Notes: generated by a model from the letters alone, not told the origin. Numbered from the stretch's first letter, positions 1-8,426 are shown. The stretch: 14,895 bases of DNA from Muribaculaceae bacterium (GCA_902836725.1 CADFRV010000028.1:1-14895); one strand, 5' to 3'. Numbers and translations: made by a program.

Positions 1-624
1 CTGTATGAAAAGCGTGCCCCCGGGCTCTATCACAATACTGCCGTGGTTTTCGATGCAGATGGCTCAATTGCCGGAAAATACCGGAAAATGCATATTCCCG
101 ACGACCCTGCATATTACGAGAAATTCTATTTCACGCCGGGAGACCTTGGCTTTCAGCCGATAGATACATCTGTCGGCCGTTTGGGTGTGCTTGTATGCTG
201 GGACCAGTGGTATCCCGAAGCAGCCCGTCTTATGGCCTTAAAGGGTGCTGAAATTCTCATATATCCCACGGCGATAGGCTGGGAATCGTCTGACACTCCT
301 GAGGAAAAGGAGCGTCAGCGTCAGGCATGGATTACGGTACAGAGAGGACATGCTATAGCCAACGGACTCCCTGTAGTGGCCGTGAACCGTGTAGGGCATG
401 AGACTGATCCATCGGGATGTACGAACGGTATTACCTTCTGGGGCAATTCGTTTGTAGCCGGTCCGCAGGGAGAGTTTGTGTTTGAAGCTTCTGATGACTG
501 CGAGACTGAGGCTGTGATCGATGTAGACATGACCCGTTCGGAGCAGGTGCGCCGGTGGTGGCCTTTCCTGCGTGACCGTCGTATTGAGAACTATGGAGGT
601 CTTACGAGCCGTTCCCTTGATTGA
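1..624 (+). CDS. aguB: N-carbamoylputrescine amidase, 3' part (5' end outside window)
   Basis: The reading frame is open from base 1, so the N-terminal part is missing; 207 codons remain of a family of roughly 290. It is a carbon-nitrogen hydrolase (nitrilase superfamily). The catalytic lysine is visible in YRKMHIPDD (K29 of the visible part) and the nucleophilic cysteine in GVLVCWDQWYPE (C66). The third catalytic residue, a glutamate, would lie upstream of the window. Conserved downstream blocks include YPTAIGWE and the NGITFWGNSF region. The sequence best fits N-carbamoylputrescine amidase, which converts N-carbamoylputrescine to putrescine, CO2 and ammonia in the agmatine route to polyamines. 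That substrate assignment is from family resemblance; another amidase of the same superfamily is possible. In this group an agmatine deiminase gene is often adjacent, but upstream sequence is not available. The enzyme should be cytosolic, as no signal can be judged. Confidence 0.85.
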   Translation: MYEKRAPGLYHNTAVVFDADGSIAGKYRKMHIPDDPAYYEKFYFTPGDLGFQPIDTSVGRLGVLVCWDQWYPEAARLMALKGAEILIYPTAIGWESSDTPEEKERQRQAWITVQRGHAIANGLPVVAVNRVGHETDPSGCTNGITFWGNSFVAGPQGEFVFEASDDCETEAVIDVDMTRSEQVRRWWPFLRDRRIENYGGLTSRSLD

Positions 625-649
625 CAACCGGTTTTGTCTGGATCTCTCT

Positions 650-678
650 AATTTAAAATAATTTCCATGACTTACTTA
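650..678 (-). repeat. Solo copy of the terminal repeat of the 13.6 kb element
   Basis: Read on the minus strand, this stretch begins TAAGTAAGTCATGGAAATTA and continues into a T/A-rich tail. It matches the left end of the element at 13628-13656 at 26 of 29 positions. Over its outer 22 bases (657-678) it is identical to the right end at 13791-13812. No partner end or element body is visible nearby: the coding sequence of the amidase ends at 624 and the ATPase start codon is at 683. It is therefore either a remnant or solo end of a dispersed repeat, or a conserved regulatory sequence upstream of the ATPase gene. Confidence 0.6.
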
Positions 679-682
679 TGCC

Positions 683-2243
683 ATGAAATTTCTTCTTCCT
701 CCAAAATCTGACGGAACAGGTATAGAACTGCCTGAGGATGTCAGGCAAGTTACTGTTATCGGGGCCAATGGAAGCGGCAAAACCCGTTTTACGGAATATC
801 TGCAGGACAAACTGGGAAATTCCGTATTCCGTATTTCCGCTCTTGAGGCTTTGAGTGAAATCGGACGCAACCAGACGCAGGGAGGATCCATTGATTTATA
901 ACAAGGCGCTCTCTTCGCCGACTTTTCTTCATAGGGACGCGCTTACGATGTTCGAGCGCCTTATGACACTTCTTCTCAACGAGGAGATGGAAAAACTGGT
1001 GGCATATAAAGTGGCTGTGGCGCGTGGAGAGGATGCTGTTTTCCCCGAGTCGCGCCTTGATGCCGTCATAAAGCGGTGGCAGGAAGTATTCCCGGACAAT
1101 CATGTGTTGCGCGAAGGGGGCGGTCTCCTCTTCTCGCGTGACGGAGATGCCCAAGCCTATTCACAGAAACGGTTGTCGCATGGGGAGAAAGCCGTGCTGT
1201 TTTATTTCGGGTCTGTCCTTTTCGCGCCGGTCAACGGCACTGTATTTGTGGATAATCCGGGTATGTTCCTCCACAGCTCGCTGCTGCGCAGACTATGGGA
1301 TACGATCGAGGGTATGCGCCCTGACTGCAGGTTTGTGTATACGACGCATGATGTGGATTTCGCCGCGTCCCGTTCTGAAAACGTCATTGTCTGGGTGAGG
1401 TCATACAATCCTGATACCAACACCTGGGACTATGATATACTACCTCCTGAGGCCGGTCTGTCGGAAGAGGTGTATATGGCTCTGATCGGTGCCCGTCGTC
1501 CGGTCATGTTCATCGAGGGTGATGCCACACATTCTATCGACGCCAAGCTGTATCCGCTTATTTTCAAGGAGCATTCCGTAAAGGCACTCGGAAGCTGCAA
1601 CAAAGTGATAGAGGCAACCAGGGCTTTCAATGACCTCAAGGCTTTTCACCATCTTGAGAGTTTCGGTATAGTGGACCGCGACAGACGTGACGAGCAGGAG
1701 GTGAAATATCTCCGCGGCAAAAACATCTTCGTTCCGGAAGTAGCCGAGATAGAGAATATCCTCATGCTCGAGGATGTGGTAAAGGCAGTCGCCCATTTTG
1801 GAGGCAGAGATCCGCATAAAGTTTTCCATGTAGTGAAAGAAGCGGTGGTGAAACTGTTCCGGCATGATCTGCGTCAGCAGGCGCTTCTGCATACCCGCCA
1901 CAGGGTGAAGCGAACCGTGGAGTATCGTGTCGACGGACGTTTTACCAACATCAATGCCCTTGAGGAGCATATGAATTCTCTTGTGAAAGAAATCAATCCG
2001 AGAGGTCTGTATGAAAAATTCTGCCGTGAATTCTCGTCATATGCCGCAAATGAGGATTATGCGTCGATTCTGAAAGTATATAACCAGAAATCAATGGTGC
2101 CACGTTCCAATGTGAGTACACTGTGTGGACTGTCTGGCAGCAAGGAAGCCTATGTGCAGACCATACTTTCAATTCTCAAGACAGATTTGCCGGATGCCGA
2201 GCGTATACGCCGCGCCATACACCGCTGTTTCGGTATAGATTGA
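683..2243 (+). pseudogene. ATPase-DUF4435 (TOPRIM-like) fusion protein gene, frameshifted
   Basis: Two reading frames together encode one protein of about 519 residues. The first (683-901) holds the N-terminus and a Walker A motif, GANGSGKT (G27-T34). The second carries the rest, from about base 897 to 2243. The frame changes in the short T run at 895-897; removing one T there joins the frames as GSIDYNKAL. In reconstructed numbering, an ABC-type signature lies at LSHGEKA (from L164), a Walker B-like segment at FVDNPGMF (D190), an H-loop at TTHD (H222), and TOPRIM-like acidic residues at FIEGD (E278) and VDRD (D331, D333). This is an ATPase joined to a DUF4435 domain, an architecture related to OLD-type nucleases and PARIS antiphage proteins. 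The usual catalytic glutamate after the Walker B aspartate is asparagine here. The second frame has no good ATG start (only GTG at 855). No other lesion was seen, so a recent mutation, a sequencing error or recoding are all possible. Confidence 0.75.
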
Positions 2244-2332
2244 TCCTGCAGGAACTTTAACGAACCGCCAAACGTTATACAGAGAGGAATAAGGATATTC
2301 TTCTATGGTATATAACGTTTTAACTTATGCGT

Positions 2333-2947
2333 ATGAAAAAGTTTCTTACACTTATAGGGCTTCTGTGGCTGCTGTCGGCATGTTCACCCTATCAGCTGGT
2401 CAACAGCGAAGTGTACAATGACGCTGATCTGAGCCAGTACAGTACATTCAGGATTGTTACTCCCGATATGGGCAAGCTTCCCCCGGGCATGGAGATGGTG
2501 ACATATTACAACATAGCGGCGGCTATCCGTCAGGAGATGCTTATGCGCGGGTTCACGGAGAGTGCGGTCTCGCCTCTGTTGGTGAATATCGCCGTGACAA
2601 CGCACAGAGAGATCCAGACCGAACCGCTTATGCCCCCCGGAGGTTATTTCCCCTACAACGGTCCGTATTATCCCTACTACATGTGGCCGCGATATAACTA
2701 TGGTCCGTACTGGAATCCGTCGTATTACTCTAATGCGCAGGTAATCACCGGAATTTACAAGGAGGGAGTGCTTACTATGGATCTTGTGAACATAGATACC
2801 AAAGTGCCGCTATACTCGGCTTCTGTAGCAACTATCCTCAATGGAGGAGGAAACGGGTATCAGGAACTGAAAGGGATAAGTGAGGCGGTCACCACACTGT
2901 TTTCCAAATTCCCGGTACCGCTTTTGCCTCAGTACCGGACAAAATAA
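2333..2947 (+). CDS. DUF4136-type outer-surface lipoprotein
   Basis: This encodes a 204-residue lipoprotein with a signal peptide, MKKFLTLIGLLWLLSAC. The lipobox is LSAC with the lipidated cysteine at residue 17. The ATG at 2333 is preferred over the in-frame ATG at 2327 because it gives a standard MKK start; the earlier one would add Met-Arg. After the anchor, the YSTFRIV segment, the block around IAAAIRQEMLMRGF and the later LTMDLVNIDTKVPLYSAS segment resemble DUF4136 lipoproteins, which have no established function. A conspicuous insertion rich in Tyr, Pro and Gly (about residues 100-128) separates the two halves. It sits alone: 89 bases after the ATPase gene and followed by a strong terminator at 2987. 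A 10-base inverted repeat lies directly upstream. The family assignment is by resemblance only. Confidence 0.8.
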   Translation: MKKFLTLIGLLWLLSACSPYQLVNSEVYNDADLSQYSTFRIVTPDMGKLPPGMEMVTYYNIAAAIRQEMLMRGFTESAVSPLLVNIAVTTHREIQTEPLMPPGGYFPYNGPYYPYYMWPRYNYGPYWNPSYYSNAQVITGIYKEGVLTMDLVNIDTKVPLYSASVATILNGGGNGYQELKGISEAVTTLFSKFPVPLLPQYRTK

Positions 2948-2986
2948 ATTTCTTTTCACTTAGAAGGGCTTATATAATATGACCGG

Positions 2987-3024
2987 AATGGTATGTCGGA
3001 CTTTATGACGGCATACCATTTTTT
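2987..3024 (+). terminator. Rho-independent terminator after the lipoprotein gene
   Basis: A 12-base-pair stem (2987-2998 with 3009-3020, one G-U pair) encloses a 10-base loop and runs into six T residues. It lies 40 bases after the lipoprotein stop codon and separates that gene from the antiporter promoter. Confidence 0.85.
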
Positions 3025-3041
3025 GTGTATACAAGCGTCTA

Positions 3042-3072
3042 TTGCGTAGTTAGAGGATTATTGCGAACTTTG
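3042..3072 (+). promoter_or_regulatory. Candidate Bacteroidetes-type promoter of the antiporter gene
   Basis: TTG at 3042-3044 is followed after exactly 20 bases by GAACTTTG at 3065-3072. The Bacteroidetes primary-sigma consensus is TTTG, 19-21 bases, TAnnTTTG; only the first base of the -7 box and the first T of the -33 box deviate. It lies between a terminator and the start codon at 3134, giving a leader of about 55 bases. Confidence 0.5.
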
Positions 3073-3133
3073 CAGAGTTTTTATATGCAGATCACTGTCT
3101 GCTGTCAGTATTTTTCATCTATCCGTTGTTTAT

Positions 3134-4426
3134 ATGTCTGATTACTCTGTGACTGTCGGTGTGAAAAAAGGGTTACTCTCTCTTTCGCCGATAGTGCTTT
3201 TCCTGGTAATGTATCTTGTGGTCTCGCTTATAATAGGTGATTTCTATAAAATGCCTATAGCTGTCGCCATGCTGACGGCATCTGTCTGGTCGATAGTGAT
3301 ATTGCGAGGCAGAAAGTTGAGTGACCGCATGGAGGTCTATTCGCATTCGGCAGGAAATGCCAATATTCTGTATATGATATGGATTTTTGTGCTTGCCGGC
3401 GCTTTTGCCGCGCTTGCCAAAGGGATAGGCTCTGTAGATGCCACTGTCGCAGGTGTTCTGAGTGTTTTTCCCGCCCGGTATATAGTGCCGGCGGTGTTCC
3501 TTGCCGCATGTATTATATCTATGGCCATAGGTACCAGCGTGGGAACTGTTGTGGCTCTTACGCCTCTGGCTGTGGAGATGGCGCAGAATTCCGGTACGGA
3601 TCTTCCTTATATGGTGGCAGTGGTACTGTCAGGCGCCTTTTTCGGCGATAATCTTTCGTTCATATCGGATACCACAATCGCCGCTACCCGCACCCAGGGA
3701 TGCGACATGCAGGCCAAGTTCAAAGCTAATGTATGGCTTGTTGTGCCTGCCGCTGCCCTGACGCTGTGTATTTATGCTTTTTCCGGAATGGGGATCACTT
3801 CTGAGGCTGTAATGGTATCGTCTGCGACCGACTGGCTGCTTATGCTTCCTTATATGCTGATAATCGCGATGGCATTGGCGGGAGTGAATGTCTCGGTGGT
3901 ATTGTGCTGCGGCATAACGCTGACATTGGCTATCGCGTGGACACGGGGCATAGATGTGATGGATACCATGACCATGATGGGGAGCGGCATAGATTTTATG
4001 GGAAATCTGATAATAATAACCCTGATGGCTGCCGGTATGCTGGGAGTGGTGAAAGAATGTGGGGGGATTGATTTCATATTGGGCTTTTTCACGCGTCACA
4101 TAAAGGGGAGCCGTGGCGCCCAGGGAGCGATAGCGCTTCTTGTGGGTATTGTAAACCTCTGTACGGCAAACAATACCGTAGCTATCATTACAGTGGGGGG
4201 CATAAGCCGCGAGATAGGCGAGCAGTATGGGGTGGCCCCCCGCAAAAGAGCCTCTCTGCTTGATACGGGAGCATGCGTCGTGCAATGCATTATCCCTTAT
4301 GGGGCGCAGACTTTGCTTGCCACGGCACTGGCGGGAATAAGCCCTGCCGCCCCATGGATGTATCTTTATTACCCCTGGATACTGGGGATTATTGTGGTGA
4401 TCTCCGTATTTGTAAAAAGGAAATGA
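3134..4426 (+). CDS. Na+/H+ antiporter, NhaC family
   Basis: A 430-residue, highly hydrophobic inner-membrane protein with roughly eleven to twelve predicted membrane segments, starting about residue 17. The diagnostic block GAFFGDNLSFISDTT (G167-T181), with charged D172 and D179 in a membrane context, matches the FGD...SDTT motif of NhaC-type antiporters. A second conserved region, GIVNLCTANNTVAIIT, and the GACVVQCIIPYGAQ segment near the C-terminus also fit. Such proteins exchange internal Na+ for external protons, supporting pH and sodium homeostasis. The exact ion or organic substrate cannot be read from sequence, because some relatives carry other solutes. The ATG at 3134 is the first start after the candidate promoter and leaves a short cytoplasmic N-terminus. 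It appears monocistronic, with terminators on both sides. Confidence 0.88.
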   Translation: MSDYSVTVGVKKGLLSLSPIVLFLVMYLVVSLIIGDFYKMPIAVAMLTASVWSIVILRGRKLSDRMEVYSHSAGNANILYMIWIFVLAGAFAALAKGIGSVDATVAGVLSVFPARYIVPAVFLAACIISMAIGTSVGTVVALTPLAVEMAQNSGTDLPYMVAVVLSGAFFGDNLSFISDTTIAATRTQGCDMQAKFKANVWLVVPAAALTLCIYAFSGMGITSEAVMVSSATDWLLMLPYMLIIAMALAGVNVSVVLCCGITLTLAIAWTRGIDVMDTMTMMGSGIDFMGNLIIITLMAAGMLGVVKECGGIDFILGFFTRHIKGSRGAQGAIALLVGIVNLCTANNTVAIITVGGISREIGEQYGVAPRKRASLLDTGACVVQCIIPYGAQTLLATALAGISPAAPWMYLYYPWILGIIVVISVFVKRK

Positions 4427-4477
4427 AGGCGTCTACGGTCTTATGGCCGTTGGTTCCGTTGTAATACACTGAACAGG

Positions 4478-4525
4478 AAATGCGCTGTGTCGGAAATCGG
4501 TGTCCGGCACAGCGCATTTTCTTTT
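4478..4525 (+). terminator. Long hairpin terminator between convergent genes
   Basis: A 17-base-pair stem (4478-4494 with 4503-4519, one wobble pair) has an 8-base loop and is followed by T-rich sequence (TTTT, C, TTTT). It lies 51 bases after the antiporter stop and 46 bases beyond the end of the minus-strand TPR gene. The T run favours ending plus-strand transcripts. On the minus strand the hairpin is followed by a weaker tail, so it may act partly in both directions. Confidence 0.88.
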
Positions 4526-4571
4526 ATCGAGTGTTATGCAACCGTCTGTATTCGGCGACGGATGCTATGGA

Positions 4572-5786
4572 TTACATGTTTTCAACGCGCTTGAGGTTTT
4601 CCTCGTCGTTGAGGTTGTAGTAGATGCTGCGGAGAACCGAGCGTGCGTCAGACATGTTTTCGTCAAGTTCGTATGCTTTTTCGAGATAGCCGGCAGCCTC
4701 GCGAAGAAGGGGATGGACTTTGGTGTTACGGAAGTCGTTGTACTGCGAGTTGGTCATGTTGGCACTTTCGTTCTGGTCCATGTCGCATGCTTTCTGGTAC
4801 AGCTTGTATCCGTACTGCATGAGTGCGTTCGCATTCTTGTCGTCAAGTGTCATGGCCTGCTTGTATGCTTCCATTGATGCTGCGGCATTGCCTTCTGCGT
4901 CGCATACCACGCCTTTCACGAAATAGAGCTGCGCGTTGTTGGGATCCTCGGCGATGTATTTGTCGATCAACGCATTTGCTTTAGCATACTCTTTTTTGTC
5001 AATGAGGTTGTTGATCATGAAACCGATATAGCGGCTATCCTCTTTGCCATAAAGGGCATATGCCTGTTCGGCCACTTCTGCCATTTCGGCAGGATTGTTC
5101 ATCTGTGATGCGGCCGCGATGGCATAATCATAGGCATTCTTCTCGGTGTAACCCTTTGCGATGGCTGTCTTGAATGACTTGAGGGCAGCTTCGTTGTTCT
5201 GGGTAAGTGAATTGCCGATACCCATGTTGTAATAGATCTCTCCCATGATGGAATCGGCAGGAGCCTTGATGCTTGATGCAAATGTGGGGTTTGAGGGGAG
5301 TGATACATAAAGCTCCCAGCATTTTACGGCATTACCGTAATCTTCTTTTTCCCACAGGAGAAGCGCGGCATTGTTGAAGTCGTTGTAGTGGCTCGAAACG
5401 AGTTTTACAATGTCTTTGGAGTATTTTGTCTTAACTTTTCCCTTGGCGTCGACAACGGTATCGAGAGGGAGGGCTTTCGTGAGATAGTCGTAGCCTTCAA
5501 GCATGGCGCGGCCGATGAGCTCTTTCTTTACATCCTGTCCCATCTGGGCGCGGATGCTGCGGTCGTCGTAATAATTGAAGGCAGCTTTTCCGGGCACGAA
5601 GTAGGTGTATGCGTCTTTAGCGGTTTCCTCGTTGGTAAAAGCCGGCCTTATTTTGTTTACTGCATCATAATATGATGCGGGATTGGATTTTACTTCACGT
5701 TCTACCTCTTTCACGAGCGATTTCTGTGCGAAAGCGGCTGTCGAAGTAAGAAGGCTTAGACCTAAGATGACAGTTATTTTTTTCAT
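4572..5786 (-). CDS. Secreted tetratricopeptide-repeat protein
   Basis: A 404-residue protein with a clear type I signal peptide (MKKITVILGLSLLTSTAAFA, likely cut before Q21), so it is exported to the periplasm. The mature part is dominated by TPR-like helical pairs, seen in segments such as YYNMGIGNSLTQNNEAALKSFKTAIAKGY, the NAQLYFVKGVVCDAEGNAAASMEAYKQAM repeat and AAGYLEKAYELDENMSDA near the end. TPR arrays bind protein partners; no catalytic domain is visible. The gene starts 54 bases after the gyrA stop codon on the same strand with no terminator between, so co-transcription with gyrA is likely. From general knowledge a TPR gene next to gyrA recurs in Bacteroidales, but no function is established. 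Confidence 0.85.
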   Translation of the reverse strand: MKKITVILGLSLLTSTAAFAQKSLVKEVEREVKSNPASYYDAVNKIRPAFTNEETAKDAYTYFVPGKAAFNYYDDRSIRAQMGQDVKKELIGRAMLEGYDYLTKALPLDTVVDAKGKVKTKYSKDIVKLVSSHYNDFNNAALLLWEKEDYGNAVKCWELYVSLPSNPTFASSIKAPADSIMGEIYYNMGIGNSLTQNNEAALKSFKTAIAKGYTEKNAYDYAIAAASQMNNPAEMAEVAEQAYALYGKEDSRYIGFMINNLIDKKEYAKANALIDKYIAEDPNNAQLYFVKGVVCDAEGNAAASMEAYKQAMTLDDKNANALMQYGYKLYQKACDMDQNESANMTNSQYNDFRNTKVHPLLREAAGYLEKAYELDENMSDARSVLRSIYYNLNDEENLKRVENM

Positions 5787-5840
5787 ATGAAAAAAGGTTG
5801 TTGGTTAGTTGTATTTTAGAATTTGTTGCGTCGCGCTGTT

Positions 5841-8426
5841 TTATTCGTCGGCATTTCCATCTGATTCCTCAGCCTCGAAATCATCGTCTGCGGTGTCGTC
5901 CGCATCAATGATTTCATCGTCTGCCGGTGCGGGCGCGAGTTCTTCCGGATTTTCCGGCGCTTCTACAGCTTCTTCCTCCGGATCGGTGTCCACGCAGCAT
6001 ACAGATGCGATCTCGTCTCCGCGTTTCTCGAGGTTGATCACCCTTACGCCCTGGGTGTTTCTTCCCATGACGCGGATATCGGCCACACGCATACGGAGTG
6101 TTATGCCGGAGCGGTTGATTATGACGAGGTCGTTTTCGTCGTCGACACTCTTTATGGCGACCACAGCACCGGTTTTATCGGTGATGTTCATAGTCTTTAC
6201 ACCTTTGCCGCCGCGGTTGGTGATGCGGTATCCGTCGAGAAGGGAGCGTTTGCCGAATCCGTTCTCGGAGATTACCATCACGTTCTTGTTATCGTCGGGG
6301 TGCATGCAGATCATGCCTACTACTTCGTCGGTGCCGTCCTCGTCGATGCGCATGCCGCGCACACCTGTGGATACGCGTCCCATCTGACGGACTGTGCTTT
6401 CGTTGAAACGGATCGCACGTCCGTTGCGGTTTGCCAGAAGTATTTCTGCTGTTCCGTCGGTGAGTTCCACTCCGATTACCTGGTCTCCTTCACGGATAAG
6501 AATGGCTTTCTTGCCCTTAATGTTCACTTTGGCATATTCGGAAAGCGGTGTTTTTTTGATAATACCGTTTTTGGTGGCGAAGACGAGGTTGTGGCGCGAT
6601 GTGAATTCGGCGTCGTCGAGATTCTTGCAGCGGATGAAAGCGTTTACTGCGTCGCCCGGCTCTATATTGAGCAGGTTCTGTATGGCGCGTCCTTTGGTGT
6701 TCTTCGCACCTTCGGGTATCTCATATACTTTCATCTTGTACACCATGCCACGCTGTGTGAAGAACAGGATATTGGAGTGCATGGATGCCGGATAGATATA
6801 TTCGATGAAATCCTCGTCGCGGGTGTTGCTGCCTCTTGAGCCTACACCTCCACGGTTCTGGGCGCGGAATTCCGAGAGGGGAGTACGCTTGATATATCCC
6901 ATGTGCGAGATGGTGATGATCATCTCGTCGTCGGCATAGAAATCCTCGGCATTGAAGTCGCCTGCATATACGTCGATATCTGTGAGGCGGGGCGAGCCGT
7001 ATGTGTCGCGTATTTCAATAAGTTCTTTCTTGATGAGCTCGCGGCATACATCCTCGTTATTGAGAATCTCTTCGAGACCGGCGATAACGCGGAGTATGTC
7101 GTCGTAGTTGGCGCGGAGTTTGTCCTGTTCCAGTCCGGTGAGCTGACCGAGGCGCATGTTCACGATAGCCTGTGTCTGTGCGTCGGAGAGGCCGAATCGT
7201 TCCATGAGGGTTGATTTCGCTTCTTCGGTGGACTTTGCGCCACGGATGATGGCAATGACTTCCTCGATGTGGTCGGATGCAATGATCAGGCCTTCGAGTA
7301 TATGCGCGCGTTCCTGTGCCTTACGTAACTCGAATCTGGTGCGACGTGTGACGACATCATGGCGGTGTGCCACGAATGCCTCGATGATCTGTTTGAGGTT
7401 GAGCAGGCGCGGACGGCCGTTCACCAATGCCACGTTGTTGACGCTGAATGCAGATTGCAGCGGCGTCATTTTGTAGAGCGTGTTGAGCACCACATTTGAG
7501 TTGGCGTTCTGTTTGAGTTTGATCACGATGCGCATGCCCTCGCTGCTGCTCTCGTCGTTCAGGTCGGCGATGCCGTCGATCTTCTTGTCGGTTACAAGGG
7601 TGGCGATGTATTTGATCAGCTCGGCTTTGTTGACGCCGTATGGTATTTCTGTGACGATGATCTGCTCGTGCTCTTTCTCAGTCTCGATCTCGGCTTTGGC
7701 GCGGATCACAATGCGGCCGCGGCCTGTTTCGTATGCCTCTTTCACACCGTTGTATCCGCAGATGGTGCCTCCGGTGGGGAAGTCAGGCGCCGGGATGAAT
7801 TTCATCAGTTCCGGCACGGTGATCTCCGGATTATCGATAAGGGCCACGCATGCATTGATGGATTCGGCAAGATTGTGTGTAGGCATGTTTGTGGCCATGC
7901 CTACCGCGATGCCGGATGCTCCGTTGACAAGAAGATTAGGTATACGCGTAGGGAGTACGGTGGGCTCTTTGTCGGAGTTGTCATAATTGGGCTGGAAATC
8001 GACTGAGTCGGAGTCGATGTCGCGAAGCATCTCTTCTCCTATTTTCTGCAGCCTGATCTCGGTGTATCGCATTGCCGCGGGACCGTCGCCGTCGATAGAT
8101 CCGAAGTTGCCTTGTCCCTCGACGAGACATTCCCTCATAGCCCATGGCTGCGCCATGCGCACGATTGTGCCGTATATGGAGCCGTCGCCATGGGGATGGT
8201 ATTTACCCATAACCTCACCGACAGCTTTGGCTGATTTTCTGGTTGGTTTGTCTGAGGTGTTGCCCATCTCGTTCATGCCGTAAAGCACTCTGCGATGCAC
8301 GGGCTTGAGCCCGTCGCGCACATCAGGCAGGGCTCGTGAGACGATCACGGACATAGAATAGTCTATGTATGCCGATTTCATCTCGTTTTCAATGTTGATC
8401 TTAATAATACGATCTTCTTCCAACAT
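5841..8426 (-). CDS. gyrA: DNA gyrase subunit A
   Basis: Encodes 861 residues, full length for GyrA, which with GyrB introduces negative supercoils using ATP. The N-terminal breakage-reunion domain begins SAYIDYSMSVIVSRALPDVRDGLKPVHRR. The DNA-cleaving tyrosine is Y121 in AAMRYTE, and the quinolone pocket is HPHGDGSIYGT (residues 77-87). The C-terminal wrapping domain carries a GyrA box, QNRGGVG, and further NRGGKG-type blades. This favours GyrA over ParC. The protein ends in a very acidic tail (residues 813-861, about half Asp or Glu). Against E. coli numbering, positions 83 and 87 are both glycine (G82 and G86 here), removing both residues that usually anchor quinolones. The ATG at 8426 gives the standard N-terminus. 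It is divergent from clpC and is followed by the TPR gene, probably in one operon. Confidence 0.97.
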   Translation of the reverse strand: MLEEDRIIKINIENEMKSAYIDYSMSVIVSRALPDVRDGLKPVHRRVLYGMNEMGNTSDKPTRKSAKAVGEVMGKYHPHGDGSIYGTIVRMAQPWAMRECLVEGQGNFGSIDGDGPAAMRYTEIRLQKIGEEMLRDIDSDSVDFQPNYDNSDKEPTVLPTRIPNLLVNGASGIAVGMATNMPTHNLAESINACVALIDNPEITVPELMKFIPAPDFPTGGTICGYNGVKEAYETGRGRIVIRAKAEIETEKEHEQIIVTEIPYGVNKAELIKYIATLVTDKKIDGIADLNDESSSEGMRIVIKLKQNANSNVVLNTLYKMTPLQSAFSVNNVALVNGRPRLLNLKQIIEAFVAHRHDVVTRRTRFELRKAQERAHILEGLIIASDHIEEVIAIIRGAKSTEEAKSTLMERFGLSDAQTQAIVNMRLGQLTGLEQDKLRANYDDILRVIAGLEEILNNEDVCRELIKKELIEIRDTYGSPRLTDIDVYAGDFNAEDFYADDEMIITISHMGYIKRTPLSEFRAQNRGGVGSRGSNTRDEDFIEYIYPASMHSNILFFTQRGMVYKMKVYEIPEGAKNTKGRAIQNLLNIEPGDAVNAFIRCKNLDDAEFTSRHNLVFATKNGIIKKTPLSEYAKVNIKGKKAILIREGDQVIGVELTDGTAEILLANRNGRAIRFNESTVRQMGRVSTGVRGMRIDEDGTDEVVGMICMHPDDNKNVMVISENGFGKRSLLDGYRITNRGGKGVKTMNITDKTGAVVAIKSVDDENDLVIINRSGITLRMRVADIRVMGRNTQGVRVINLEKRGDEIASVCCVDTDPEEEAVEAPENPEELAPAPADDEIIDADDTADDDFEAEESDGNADE

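Noticed and set aside
855..2243. Separate gene starting at GTG 855 inside the ATPase coding region
   Set aside because: The first 14 codons overlap the Walker A frame and read as shadow sequence. Homology-like content begins only after the frameshift near 896, so this is the second half of one broken gene.
3629..4285. 218-codon minus-strand frame inside the antiporter gene
   Set aside because: It is antisense to a clear membrane-protein gene, and its composition (rich in His, Tyr and Arg) is typical of a shadow frame.
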